From Luteimonas huabeiensis HB2 (GTDB lineage Bacteria; Pseudomonadota; Gammaproteobacteria; Xanthomonadales; Xanthomonadaceae), in the NCBI RefSeq assembly GCF_000559025.1, contig NZ_JAAN01000043.1, positions 58,317 through 122,316 on the forward strand: a stretch of DNA of 64,000 nt, read 5' to 3'. Made by a program: the position numbers and the translations under genes. The notes below the pieces were generated by a model. That model was not told the DNA's origin and ran no database searches. It saw nothing but the letters and a program-made list of their open reading frames with translations. Shown here piece by piece: positions 1 to 7,302 of this stretch. Every line of letters starts with the position of its first letter. Positions within the stretch are counted from its first letter, which is position 1.

Positions 1-92
1 CCAACTACCCGCTGCTGTTCGATCGCGACCGGCGCCCGAAGCCCGCGCTGGAGGCGGTGCTGGCGGTGCCCGGGGCGGCCGCGGGCGGTTAG
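1..92 (+). CDS. C-terminal end of a probable GH10 endo-1,4-beta-xylanase (partial)
   Basis: The window opens inside a rightward gene; the frame starting at base 3 gives 29 residues and a TAG at 90-92. The readable tail contains PLLFDRDRRPKPALEAVL, which matches the way GH10 xylanases usually end (a 'pLLfD...pKPAy/f.av' segment closing the last helix of the TIM barrel). The catalytic part lies outside the window, so the family call rests on this short stretch and on the xylan-degradation locus 17-30 kb to the right. Another TIM-barrel glycosidase with a similar ending is possible. Confidence 0.5.
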   Translation, partial: NYPLLFDRDRRPKPALEAVLAVPGAAAGG

Positions 93-192
93 GCGCGCGG
101 AGCATCGCGAGCCGCCGCATCCACGCGGCGCTCACCCGCCGGCGACCCGCCCATGGTGCATCCTGCGCCGACACCCGAACGCCCGAGTCCCG

Positions 193-1224
193 ATGCGATC
201 CCACGCCCGCTTCCTCGCGCTGCCGCTCATCGCCGCGCTGGCCGCCTGCGCAACGCCTGCGCCGGCACCGGAGACCTCCGCGCTGGGCCAGCTGACCCGC
301 TGGCATCCCGCGTTCGATCGCGTCGTCGCGCCCGACGCGCGCATCGAACGCCTCGCCGACGGCTTCGCGTGGTCGGAGGGACCGGCGTGGATCGCCGACG
401 GCGGCTACCTGCTGTTCACCGACGTGCCCGCCAACCGCATGCATCGCTGGTCGCAGGCCGAGGGCGTTTCGGTGTTTCTGGCGCCTTCCGGCTACGACGG
501 CCCGGACACCGGCGAACTGCGCGAGGCCGGCGCCAACGGCCTGCTCGCCGAGCCCGGCGGCACGGTCCTGCTGGCCGATTCCGGAAACCGCCTGGTCGCG
601 CGCTTCGATCCAGCGACCAAGCGCAAGACCACGCTCGCCGAACGTTACGAAGGCAAGCGCCTCAACAGCCCGAACGACCTCGCCCGCCGCAGCGACGGCA
701 GCGTGTTCTTCACCGATCCGCCCTATGGCCTGAAGGGCCTGAACGCCTCGCCCGCGAAGGCGCTCGACTTCAACGGCGTCTACCGCATCGCGCCCGATGG
801 CGGCCTGCACCTGCTCGACGCCACGGTGCCCTTCCCCAACGGCATCGCGCTGTCGCCCGACGAGCGCACGCTCTACGTCGCCAGCTCCGATCCGGATGCA
901 CCGGTCTGGTATGCCTACGCGCTCGGCGCCGACGGCGCGGTCGCCGATCGCCGCGTGTTCGCAGACGCCAGCGACCTGCTCGGTGCCCATGCGCCCGGCC
1001 TGCCCGATGGCATGGCGGTGGCCGCCGACGGCACCGTGTTCGCCACCGGCCCCGGCGGCGTGCTGGTGTTCGCGCCCGACGGCACCCGGCTGGGCCGTAT
1101 CGAGACCGGCCGCGCCGTCTCCAACGTCGCCTTCGGCGACGACGGCCGCACCCTGTACATGACCTCCGACGACATCCTCGCCCGCGTGCGCGTGCGCGCG
1201 ACCGGCCTGGGCTTCGCCCGGTAG
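193..1224 (+). CDS. SMP-30/gluconolactonase/LRE family secreted lipoprotein
   Basis: 343 aa. The N-terminus is a lipoprotein signal (hydrophobic run, then LAAC with the lipid-modified Cys near residue 19), so the protein is probably anchored in the envelope. The rest is a six-bladed SMP-30-type propeller: FAWSEGPAW (metal-binding Glu of the family), LNSPNDLARRSDGSVFFTD with the conserved Asn-Asp, FPNGIALSPDERTLYV, and LPDGMAVAADG with the conserved Asp. Family members are Ca/Zn-dependent lactonases acting on sugar lactones such as glucono- or xylonolactone. Since the window also holds xylan-degradation genes, a sugar lactone is a plausible substrate, but that is inference. It follows the partial glycosidase by 100 bp on the same strand and may be co-expressed. 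Confidence 0.82.
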   Translation: MRSHARFLALPLIAALAACATPAPAPETSALGQLTRWHPAFDRVVAPDARIERLADGFAWSEGPAWIADGGYLLFTDVPANRMHRWSQAEGVSVFLAPSGYDGPDTGELREAGANGLLAEPGGTVLLADSGNRLVARFDPATKRKTTLAERYEGKRLNSPNDLARRSDGSVFFTDPPYGLKGLNASPAKALDFNGVYRIAPDGGLHLLDATVPFPNGIALSPDERTLYVASSDPDAPVWYAYALGADGAVADRRVFADASDLLGAHAPGLPDGMAVAADGTVFATGPGGVLVFAPDGTRLGRIETGRAVSNVAFGDDGRTLYMTSDDILARVRVRATGLGFAR

Positions 1225-1263
1225 CGCGCGATCCGTCGCGGGTGCCGCAGCGGGCCGGGGCGC

Positions 1264-2202
1264 CTACGCGCCCTCGGCACCCCGGTGCGGCACGGCTTCG
1301 AGCCCGCGCATCGCCGCCTCCAGGGCGCCCGCATCGGCGAGCAGGAGGTACACGCGCCGGCCGCGCCTGGGGATCAGCTCCAGGAACGCGAGCTCGTAGG
1401 TGGGGCCGGTCTCGATGCGCGCTCGCGCCTCGGTCTCGCGCATGTCCGCGCGCCAGCGGCCATCGCTGCGCGTCAAGATCGGTCCATCGAGTTCGAAGAC
1501 GTGCCGATGCGACAGCCCGAAATGCTCCAAGCGGAAATCCGGCAGCGCCCAGACCGAGCACGCCGCCAGCGGCACGATCACCGCAGCGGTCGCCAGCGTG
1601 ATCAACAGCCCCTTGTCGCCGTGGGCGAAGAGCAGCCAGGCCATCGCGATCGCGGCCGCGTAGCCGGCCAGGATCCACGCCCGGTACACGGGCCAGCTGA
1701 AGACGCGTGCAGCGAAGCGGACCGGCCGGTCGCCTGTCGCACCGGTCGCCCCGCCCAGCCGCATGTGGAAGGCGAGCACCGGCCACAGCGTCGACGGCGA
1801 GACCTGCAGCGCCAGCCGGCCGAAGCGCACCGTCTGCACGGTCACCGACGTGCCCTCCCGGTGGTCTGCCTCGGCCGCGATCACTTCCCGCCAGGGCGAC
1901 AGCCCCAGGCCTTCGATCCACAGTCCGCGCGCATCCAGCTCGACCTTCGCCTGCGCATCGAAGGCGCGCCCCTCGCGCCGCAGGACGCTGCCCGCCGGCA
2001 AGCCCCATGCCAGCGCGAAGCCGCTGGCCGCACCGGCGAGCGACAGCGCCACGACCCAGCCCGCGCGCAGATCCCACGCCACCCCCAGCACGGGGCCCGA
2101 CAGGCAGCCCAGGGTAGGCAGCAGGAGTAGCCCCATCACCCAGGCGTTGGCGCTTGCGGGCGTGGCGATGACGTGCAGCGTGCGGGAGAAGCTCGGAGTC
2201 AT
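1264..2202 (-). CDS. Hypothetical membrane protein with four predicted TM segments
   Basis: 312 aa from the ATG at 2202; the frame stays open further upstream, but that extension is low-complexity Arg/Pro-rich shadow sequence. Hydrophobic segments lie near residues 19-34, 43-63, 157-175 and 181-200, arranged as two helical pairs. Between them sits a soluble stretch (WIEGLGLSPWREVIAAE), and a C-terminal soluble region carries FELDGPILTRSDGRWRADM. This layout resembles bacterial PH-like (bPH) or YcxB-like membrane proteins, but I do not recognise the family with certainty. It converges on the SMP-30 gene and lies downstream of the two SDR-like genes, without overlap. Confidence 0.6.
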   Translation of the reverse strand: MTPSFSRTLHVIATPASANAWVMGLLLLPTLGCLSGPVLGVAWDLRAGWVVALSLAGAASGFALAWGLPAGSVLRREGRAFDAQAKVELDARGLWIEGLGLSPWREVIAAEADHREGTSVTVQTVRFGRLALQVSPSTLWPVLAFHMRLGGATGATGDRPVRFAARVFSWPVYRAWILAGYAAAIAMAWLLFAHGDKGLLITLATAAVIVPLAACSVWALPDFRLEHFGLSHRHVFELDGPILTRSDGRWRADMRETEARARIETGPTYELAFLELIPRRGRRVYLLLADAGALEAAMRGLEAVPHRGAEGA

Positions 2203-2272
2203 GCGTCCGGTGCAGGGCAAGCCAAGCCGGCGGGATTCTCGCATGGCACGGCGCTGCGCCGTCCGCGACGGT

Positions 2273-2920
2273 TCAGGCCAGCCGTTCGGACCCCACCACG
2301 TGCACGCCCGGCGGCGCACCGATCGCCGCGTCCAGCAGGGCGGCGGCGATGCGCGGCGCCGGGTTGATCCGCCAGCGACGCGGCAGCAGCGGGCCCAGCG
2401 CGCCGAGTACGACGCCGGCCACGCGTTCGCCCAGCCGGAATTCGTCGCGCGCACCGCCGATCAGGCCCGGGCGCACGAAGGTCAGCGAATCGAAGCCGAT
2501 CGCGGCGAGGTCGCGCTCCAGCTCGCCCTTGACCCGGTTGTAGAAAATCCGCGAGGCCGCGTTGGCGCCCATCGCCGAGTTCAGCGCGAAGGCGCGGGCA
2601 CCGTGCGCGTGCGCAAGCCGCGCCACGGCCAGCGGAAGGTCGTGGTCCACGCGGCGGAATTCCGCCTGCGAGCCGGCCGCGCGGATCGTGGTGCCGAGCG
2701 TGCAGACCACGGCGTCGGCACGCCACAGCGCGGCGTCGTCCGGCAGGCGCTCGAAGTCCACCCGCGGTGCGCGCAGCTTGGGGTGCGCGGGCAGATCGCG
2801 GCGCACCGGCGCGGTCACCGCCGCCACGCGCGGGTCGGCCAGCGCCTGCGCCAGCACGTGGCGGCCGACCAGCCCGGTCGCGCCGACCAGCAGCAGGCGC
2901 CTGCCCGCGGCCGCGCTCAT
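2273..2920 (-). CDS. NAD(P)-binding Rossmann protein, HTATIP2/TIP30-like
   Basis: 215 aa atypical short-chain dehydrogenase-like protein. A glycine-rich LLLVGATGLVGRHVL dinucleotide-binding motif is at the N-terminus. FALNSAMGANAASRIFYNRVKGELER follows, with the Tyr-x-x-x-Lys (YNRVK) typical of extended or atypical SDRs and close to the TIP30/YbjT group ('S..ga...S...Y...K...E'). Its ATG overlaps the stop of the upstream NAD(P)-binding gene by 4 bp (ATGA), so the two are translationally coupled. Substrate unknown; a general oxidoreductase or redox-sensing role is all the sequence supports. Confidence 0.8.
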   Translation of the reverse strand: MSAAAGRRLLLVGATGLVGRHVLAQALADPRVAAVTAPVRRDLPAHPKLRAPRVDFERLPDDAALWRADAVVCTLGTTIRAAGSQAEFRRVDHDLPLAVARLAHAHGARAFALNSAMGANAASRIFYNRVKGELERDLAAIGFDSLTFVRPGLIGGARDEFRLGERVAGVVLGALGPLLPRRWRINPAPRIAAALLDAAIGAPPGVHVVGSERLA

Positions 2921-3573
2921 CGCGCCAGCGCCTGCACCGCCTCGCCCACGGGCGTATCGCCTTGGGTGAGCTCGATGATGACGCGGTTCACGGCCGGCCG
3001 CTCGACCAGCTCCAGCAGCGTGGCCGCCACGTCGTCGCGCGGCACCTCGCCATAGGGGATCGCCAGCCCCGCGCGCACGCGGCCGGTGCCCGGCGCATCG
3101 GTGAGGGTGCCCGGCCGCAGGATCGCCCAGTCCAGGCCGGAAGCCGCCAGGTGCACGTCGGCGCGCTTCTTGACCGCCATGTAGTGCTCGAACGTGTCGG
3201 AAACGTGGCGGCCGCGCCCGGCCTCGGGGAACGCCGACACCAGCAGCACGCGGCGGATACCGGCCCGCTGCGCCGCCGCCACGGCCAGCTCCAGCCCGCG
3301 GCCGTCGATGGCGTCGATCCGCTCCGGCCCGCCCTTGCCGCCGGCACCGGCGCTGAACACCACCGCGTCGCTGCCGGCCATCCGCGTCGCGAGGGCGTCG
3401 GCATCGAGCGCCGCCAGATCGCCGGCGACCGGCGTCGCGCCGAGCGCTTCGAGTTCGGCGGTCTGCGCCGGATCGCGGTGCAGCGCGCGCGCGACGTGCC
3501 CGCGCGCGGCCAGCCGCTGCGCCAGCCGGCGCCCGACCTGGCCGGCACCGCCGACGATGAAGACGTTCGCCAT
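2917..3573 (-). CDS. NAD(P)H-binding SDR-like protein (YwnB/YhfK type)
   Basis: 218 aa from the ATG at 3573, chosen because a GGGAG Shine-Dalgarno precedes it; an in-frame ATG 33 bp further upstream lacks that context. FIVGGAGQVGRRLAQRL is the nucleotide-binding motif. VVFSAGAGGKG, the YMAVKKRAD stretch and WAILRPGTLTDAP follow the pattern of the atypical SDR_a5/NAD(P)H-binding family. The C-terminus has the usual 'GEVPRDDVAATLLELVERP' type of segment that packs on the fold. It is the first gene of a two-gene operon and overlaps the downstream Rossmann gene by 4 bp. Substrate unknown. Confidence 0.82.
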   Translation of the reverse strand: MANVFIVGGAGQVGRRLAQRLAARGHVARALHRDPAQTAELEALGATPVAGDLAALDADALATRMAGSDAVVFSAGAGGKGGPERIDAIDGRGLELAVAAAQRAGIRRVLLVSAFPEAGRGRHVSDTFEHYMAVKKRADVHLAASGLDWAILRPGTLTDAPGTGRVRAGLAIPYGEVPRDDVAATLLELVERPAVNRVIIELTQGDTPVGEAVQALAR

Positions 3574-3666
3574 GCGTCGCTCCCTAGTTGCCGATGGGGC
3601 CGCCATCCTGCCACGCGCGCCGTCGAAGGCCGTGCCAACGGGCGCGCGGCCGCGGGCGCGCAGGCC

Positions 3667-4554
3667 CTACACCGCCTGCGCCCGCTGCCGCGCCGCGTCG
3701 GTCTCGCGCGCCGGCGGCTGGCCGAACATCCGCGCGTACTCGCGGGTGAACTGCGGCACGCTGGCGTAACCCACGGCATGCGCGGCGACGCTGGCGGCCA
3801 CGCCATCGGCCAGCATCCGCCGGCGCGCCTCGATCAGCCGCAACCGCTTCTGGAACTGCAGCGGGGTGAGCGAGGTGGCCGCGCGGAAGTGCGCATGGAA
3901 GGCCGACACGCTCATGTCCGACAGCGCCGCCAGCCGCTCCACCGGCAGCGGGCGGTCGTACTCGGCGCGCAGCACCGCCACCGCGCGCGCCACCCGCTGC
4001 GCGCTGCCGTTGGGCCACGCCAGCCGCCGGATCGCCGGCCCGTGGCGCCCGGCCAGCAGCCAGTAGTGCATCTCGCGCACGCGCTGGGCCTGCAGCACCG
4101 GCAGCGCCGCCGGCCGGTCGAGCAAGCGCATCAGTTGCAGCGCGGCCTCGGCCAGCTCGGCATCGGTCGGCGCCACGCCGATCGGCGGCGCGCCTTCGTC
4201 CGGCGCGCCCGCCATGTCGGCGACCAGGTCGGCCACCACCGCCGGGTCGATCGCCAGCACCAGCGAGCAGTACGGCGCCGCCGCGCTCGCCCGCACGATC
4301 CGGCTCGCGGTCGGGAGGTCGGCGGCGATCACCAGCGTGTCGCCGGCCGAGAACGCGAACGTGCGCGCGCCCATCGTCACCTCCTTGGCGCCCTGCAGCA
4401 CCAGACAGGCCAGCGGGCGCTGCACGTCGTGGCCCAATCCGCTGGGCGCCAGCGCATGCACCGTCGACAGGCCGGGGACCGGGGTGGCGGCGATGCCACC
4501 ACCGGGGGCGTGGGCGGCCGCGTGGCGGCGGACCCGATCGAGCAACGTGGACAT
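3667..4554 (-). CDS. AraC-family transcriptional regulator with N-terminal cupin domain
   Basis: 295 aa. The first ~160 residues match the AraC_N arm/cupin seen next to oxidoreductase genes (CLVLQGAKEVTMG, the FSAGDTLVIAADLPTASRI block). The last ~100 residues hold two helix-turn-helix motifs: VERLAALSDMSVSAFHAHFRAAT followed by the characteristic SLTPLQFQKRLRL linker and the second HTH ending YASVPQFTREYARMFGQPP. It is divergent from the SDR oxidoreductase at 4695 with about 140 bp between the starts. This classical arrangement suggests it controls that gene and perhaps itself. The inducer cannot be read from the sequence. Confidence 0.9.
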   Translation of the reverse strand: MSTLLDRVRRHAAAHAPGGGIAATPVPGLSTVHALAPSGLGHDVQRPLACLVLQGAKEVTMGARTFAFSAGDTLVIAADLPTASRIVRASAAAPYCSLVLAIDPAVVADLVADMAGAPDEGAPPIGVAPTDAELAEAALQLMRLLDRPAALPVLQAQRVREMHYWLLAGRHGPAIRRLAWPNGSAQRVARAVAVLRAEYDRPLPVERLAALSDMSVSAFHAHFRAATSLTPLQFQKRLRLIEARRRMLADGVAASVAAHAVGYASVPQFTREYARMFGQPPARETDAARQRAQAV

Positions 4555-4694
4555 GGCGCCAGCCTACGCCGCGCGCACTCCGGCCGGATAGGGCGCCGGA
4601 GGATCGCGCAAGCATCGCCGAGCTTCCGGCAACCCCCGCCGCCGGCCCGGCGCGATCATGCTCGCCCCGCAACGCGCACCACAGGACCGCCTCC

Positions 4695-5450
4695 ATGACC
4701 CGCATCACCCTGATCACCGGCGCCAGCCGCGGCCTCGGCCGCAACACCGCGCTGGCCGTCGCCCGCGCCGGCGGCGACGTCGTGCTGACCTACCGCAACG
4801 GCGCGGACGAGGCCCAGGCCGTCGTCGCCGAGATCCAGGCGCTCGGCCGCAAGGCCCACGCGCTGCAACTCGACGTCGGCGACGCCGCCAGCTTCCCCGC
4901 CTTCGCCGACGCCCTGCGCGCCGCGCTGGCCGAGACCTGGCAGCGCGAGCGCATCGACCACCTGGTCAACAACGCCGGCCACGGCGACACCGCCCCCTTC
5001 GCCGAAACCACCCAGGCGCAGTTCGACCGCCTCGTGGACGTGCACTTCAAGGGCACGTTCTTCCTGACCCAGGCGCTGCTGCCGCTGATCGCCGACGGCG
5101 GCCGCATCGTCAACCTGTCCAGCGGCCTGACCCGCTTCGCCTTCCCGGGCTACGCCGCCTATGCCGCGGCCAAGGGCGCGGTGGAGGTGCTGAGCCGCTA
5201 CCTGGCCAAGGAACTGGGCCCGCGCGGCATCGCCGTCAACACCGTCGCCCCCGGCGCCATCGAGACCGATTTCGGCGGCGGCGTGGTGCGCGACAACCCG
5301 CAGGTCAACGCGCAGCTCGCCGGCATCACCGCGCTCGGCCGCGTCGGCGTGCCCGACGACATCGGCCCGATGATCGCCAGCCTGCTCGGCGACGCCCACC
5401 GCTGGGTCACCGGCCAGCGCATCGAGGTCTCGGGCGGGCAGGCGCTCTGA
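4695..5450 (+). CDS. Classical SDR-family NAD(P)-dependent oxidoreductase
   Basis: 251 aa, full length for a classical SDR. It has LITGASRGLGRNTAL (TGxxxGxG cofactor motif), LVNNAGHG (NNAG), VNLSSGLTRF with the catalytic Ser, and YAAYAAAKGAVE giving Tyr-x-x-x-Lys as YAAAK. The C-terminus VTGQRIEVSGGQAL is the usual 'G..i.vdGG' ending. An AGGA ribosome-binding site precedes the ATG. The family reduces keto groups or oxidises alcohols; the substrate is unknown. Divergent from the AraC regulator, which probably governs it. Confidence 0.9.
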   Translation: MTRITLITGASRGLGRNTALAVARAGGDVVLTYRNGADEAQAVVAEIQALGRKAHALQLDVGDAASFPAFADALRAALAETWQRERIDHLVNNAGHGDTAPFAETTQAQFDRLVDVHFKGTFFLTQALLPLIADGGRIVNLSSGLTRFAFPGYAAYAAAKGAVEVLSRYLAKELGPRGIAVNTVAPGAIETDFGGGVVRDNPQVNAQLAGITALGRVGVPDDIGPMIASLLGDAHRWVTGQRIEVSGGQAL

Positions 5451-5502
5451 GGGGGATGGGGGCGGCGGCGCGGCGGCCGCCGCCTCCGGCGAGGACTCCA
5501 TT

Positions 5503-5547
5503 GCTGTCATTGGCTTCAATTGGATATCATCGCTGTCAATGACTTCA
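5503..5547. promoter_or_regulatory. Putative FitAB operator: paired repeats
   Basis: Two 16-bp copies differing at two positions, GCTGTCATTGGCTTCA (5503-5518) and GCTGTCAATGACTTCA (5532-5547), are spaced 29 bp start to start. They also contain an inverted pair, GTCATTG and CAATGAC (5506-5512 and 5537-5543). They end 11 bp before the GTG start of the fitA-like gene. FitA-type RHH antitoxins bind two spaced half-sites with their toxin, so this is a good candidate autoregulatory operator. Confidence 0.55.
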
Positions 5548-5558
5548 CGGAGCCCGCC

Positions 5559-5813
5559 GTGGCCGTACTCACCGTGCGCAACCTCCCCGACGACGTGCAT
5601 CGCGCCCTTCGCCTGCGCGCCGCCCAGCATGGCCGCAGCACCGAAGCGGAGGTGCGCGACATCCTCGCCGAGGCGGTCAAGCCCTCCCGGCGTATCCCGA
5701 TGGGCGATGCGCTCGCCGCGCTCGGCCGCGAGGTCGCCCTGACCGATCAGGAAGCCGCCGCGCTGGAGCGGCAGCGCGACCGCACCCCCGCGCAGCCGCC
5801 GCGTTTCGAATGA
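5559..5813 (+). CDS. fitA-like: FitA-like ribbon-helix-helix antitoxin
   Basis: 84 aa when started at the GTG 5559, chosen because ACGGAG precedes it and because homologues begin with '(M)AVLTVRNLPDDVH'. An in-frame ATG at 5520 would add 13 residues and place the start inside the repeats. LTVRNLPDDVHRALRLRAAQHGRS is the RHH beta strand and first helix. EAEVRDILAEAV is the second helix. The Pro-rich tail (RTPAQPPRFE) is the usual unstructured toxin-binding end. It overlaps the PIN toxin gene by 4 bp (ATGA). Role: neutralises the PIN RNase and represses the operon through the upstream repeats. Confidence 0.85.
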   Translation: MAVLTVRNLPDDVHRALRLRAAQHGRSTEAEVRDILAEAVKPSRRIPMGDALAALGREVALTDQEAAALERQRDRTPAQPPRFE

Positions 5814-6238
5814 TCGTCCTCGACACCAACGTGGTCTCTGAAACCATGAAGGCGGCGCCCTCCCCGGCCGTGCTGGCATGGTTGAACGCCCAGGACGCGG
5901 ACACGCTCTACCTGTCCAGCGTCACCCTGGCCGAACTGCTGTTCGGCACCGCGGCATTGCCTGCGGGACGCCGCCGGGACGCACTGGCCGGCGCCATCGG
6001 CAAGCTGGAGCGCTTGTTCGAGGGCCGGATCCTGGGCTTCGATACCGAGGCGGCACGCCACTACGCCGCGCTGGCCGTGGCGGCACGCACCCGGGGCCGC
6101 GGCTTTCCCACGCCCGACGGCTACATCGCCGCCATCGCCGCGTCGCACGGTTTCATCGTCGCGACGCGCGACACCGCACCGTTCGCCGCCTGCGGCCTGC
6201 ATGCCATCGATCCGTGGCGCGCCCCCGACGAGGTCTAG
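5810..6238 (+). CDS. fitB-like: FitB/VapC-like PIN-domain ribonuclease toxin
   Basis: 142 aa PIN domain. The four acidic metal-binding positions are visible: D5 in LDTNVVSE, E42 in TLAELLFG, D103 in TPDGYIAAIA, and D121 in VATRDTAPF. Together with the RHH antitoxin this is a complete type II FitAB/VapBC-type module; family toxins cleave RNA (often tRNA) with Mg2+ or Mn2+. The start overlaps the antitoxin stop (ATGA), so synthesis is coupled. All catalytic residues are present, so the toxin looks intact. Confidence 0.9.
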   Translation: MIVLDTNVVSETMKAAPSPAVLAWLNAQDADTLYLSSVTLAELLFGTAALPAGRRRDALAGAIGKLERLFEGRILGFDTEAARHYAALAVAARTRGRGFPTPDGYIAAIAASHGFIVATRDTAPFAACGLHAIDPWRAPDEV

Positions 6239-6405
6239 GAACCTGGGCGGCAGAAACGGTCGAGGCGAACGGCGCCGGGCGAGGCCAGTTTCGTGTCGCT
6301 TCACCGGCCTGTAGCGGGCCCACAGGCCAAGAAGCGGCGCGGACATGGACCGTTCGGCGCGTCGTGCAGCCCGGACGGCTTCTGCCGCCCAGGCTCCTGG
6401 GACGT

Positions 6406-6638
6406 ATCGACATTCGGCGCGGAAAGGCGATCGCTTCCCCCGCAAGCGAGGAGAATCCTGTTTTTCCCTTCTCCCGCAAGCGGGGAGCACTCCGTTTTCC
6501 CTTCCCCCGCAAGCGGGGGAAGGTGCCGAAGGCGGATGGGGGCGCGCCGCAGGCGTGCACCCGCTTGCGGGAGAAGAGACGGAATGGGCCGCTCGCGGGA
6601 GAAGAGGGCGGTTCCGACGTTGCGGGTCGAATGTCGAT
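6406..6638. repeat. REP-like palindromic element with 11-bp terminal inverted repeats (copy 1)
   Basis: This 405-bp gene-free stretch (6239-6643) holds an element bounded by ATCGACATTCG (6406-6416) and its exact reverse complement CGAATGTCGAT (6628-6638). Inside are several hairpins built on CCCGCAAGCGGG or CCCGCTTGCGGG, with linkers such as GGTGCCGAAGGCGGATGGGGG. The same modules recur at six other places in the window. No gene is encoded, and translated frames are Pro/Arg-rich noise. It lies between the fitB stop and the tetR stop and could act as a two-way transcription barrier. Confidence 0.75.
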
Positions 6639-6643
6639 TCGCC

Positions 6644-7240
6644 TCAGCGTCGCGGCGCCTCCCCCACCGCCTCCGCCACCAACCGTTCCAGTTGCGCGGC
6701 CACGCGGTCGAACGGGCCCAGCGCGCGGCGCGCGCGCGATAGCACCACCGCGCCCTCGACGGCGGCGACGATCACCGTCGCCAGTTCCGCCGCACGCGAA
6801 TCCGCCACGCCGGCATCCGCCAGCGCATCGCGCAAGCGCCGCTCCCACTGCGCGAACGCCTCCGCCGCCACCGCCGCCGCCCCCTCGCTTTCCGGGTCCA
6901 GGGGCTCCTCGACCGCGGCCGCCAGCACCGGGCAGCCGCCGTGGAACGCCGAGCGCTCCAGCCGCTCGCGCCACATCGCCAGGAACCCGCGCAGCCCCGC
7001 CGCCGGCCCCGCGCGCAGGTGCTCGGCGATCGCCGTGTCGATGCGCTCGCCCGCATGGCGCACCGCCTCCGCCACGACCTGCTGCTTGCCGCCCGGGAAA
7101 TGGTGGTAGGTGGAGCCCAAGGGCGCCTCGGCGCGCCGCGCCATCTCGCGGATGCTGGTCGAATTGAGGCCGTGGCGCGCCATCATCTCGGCGGCGGCGG
7201 CCACCACGCGCGCGCGGGCGTCGGTACGGCGGGGGGTCAT
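6644..7240 (-). CDS. TetR-family transcriptional regulator (YxaF/LmrA type)
   Basis: 198 aa. The N-terminal HTH is clear: ARARVVAAAAEMMARHGLNS, TSIREMARRAEAPLGSTYHHFPGGK, where GSTYHHFPGGK is the recognition helix signature. The C-terminal part contains GCPVLAAAVE, typical of the YxaF/LmrA/TetR_C_33 subgroup that often controls efflux or detoxification genes. It is divergent from an alpha/beta hydrolase with 47 bp between the starts, and a perfect 16-bp palindrome covers the hydrolase start codon. Ligand unknown. Confidence 0.9.
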   Translation of the reverse strand: MTPRRTDARARVVAAAAEMMARHGLNSTSIREMARRAEAPLGSTYHHFPGGKQQVVAEAVRHAGERIDTAIAEHLRAGPAAGLRGFLAMWRERLERSAFHGGCPVLAAAVEEPLDPESEGAAAVAAEAFAQWERRLRDALADAGVADSRAAELATVIVAAVEGAVVLSRARRALGPFDRVAAQLERLVAEAVGEAPRR

Positions 7241-7286
7241 GCCGGCAGTCTTGCAGCGCCGCCGTGGAGCGTCTAGCCTCGCCGGC

Positions 7287-7302
7287 TATGACGGTCGTCA
7301 TA
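7287..7302. promoter_or_regulatory. Perfect palindrome over the hydrolase start, probable TetR operator
   Basis: TATGACGGTCGTCATA has two exact 7-bp arms around a 2-bp centre. It begins one base before the ATG of the divergent hydrolase gene. The position between a TetR gene and its divergent neighbour, and the 16-bp length, fit TetR-type operators. Overlap with the start codon implies it could block transcription or initiation of the hydrolase, or that the true hydrolase start is further downstream. Confidence 0.5.

Noticed and set aside
2203..2454. N-terminal extension of the membrane protein to 2454
   Set aside because: The extra 84 codons overlap the neighbouring Rossmann gene on the same strand and are Arg/Pro/Ser-rich. 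The ATG at 2202 gives a normal membrane protein.
6420..6610. CRISPR-like array (regularly recurring CCCGCAAGCGGG units)
   Set aside because: Units are full palindromes with variable short linkers that themselves repeat elsewhere. There are no unique spacers of constant length and no cas genes.
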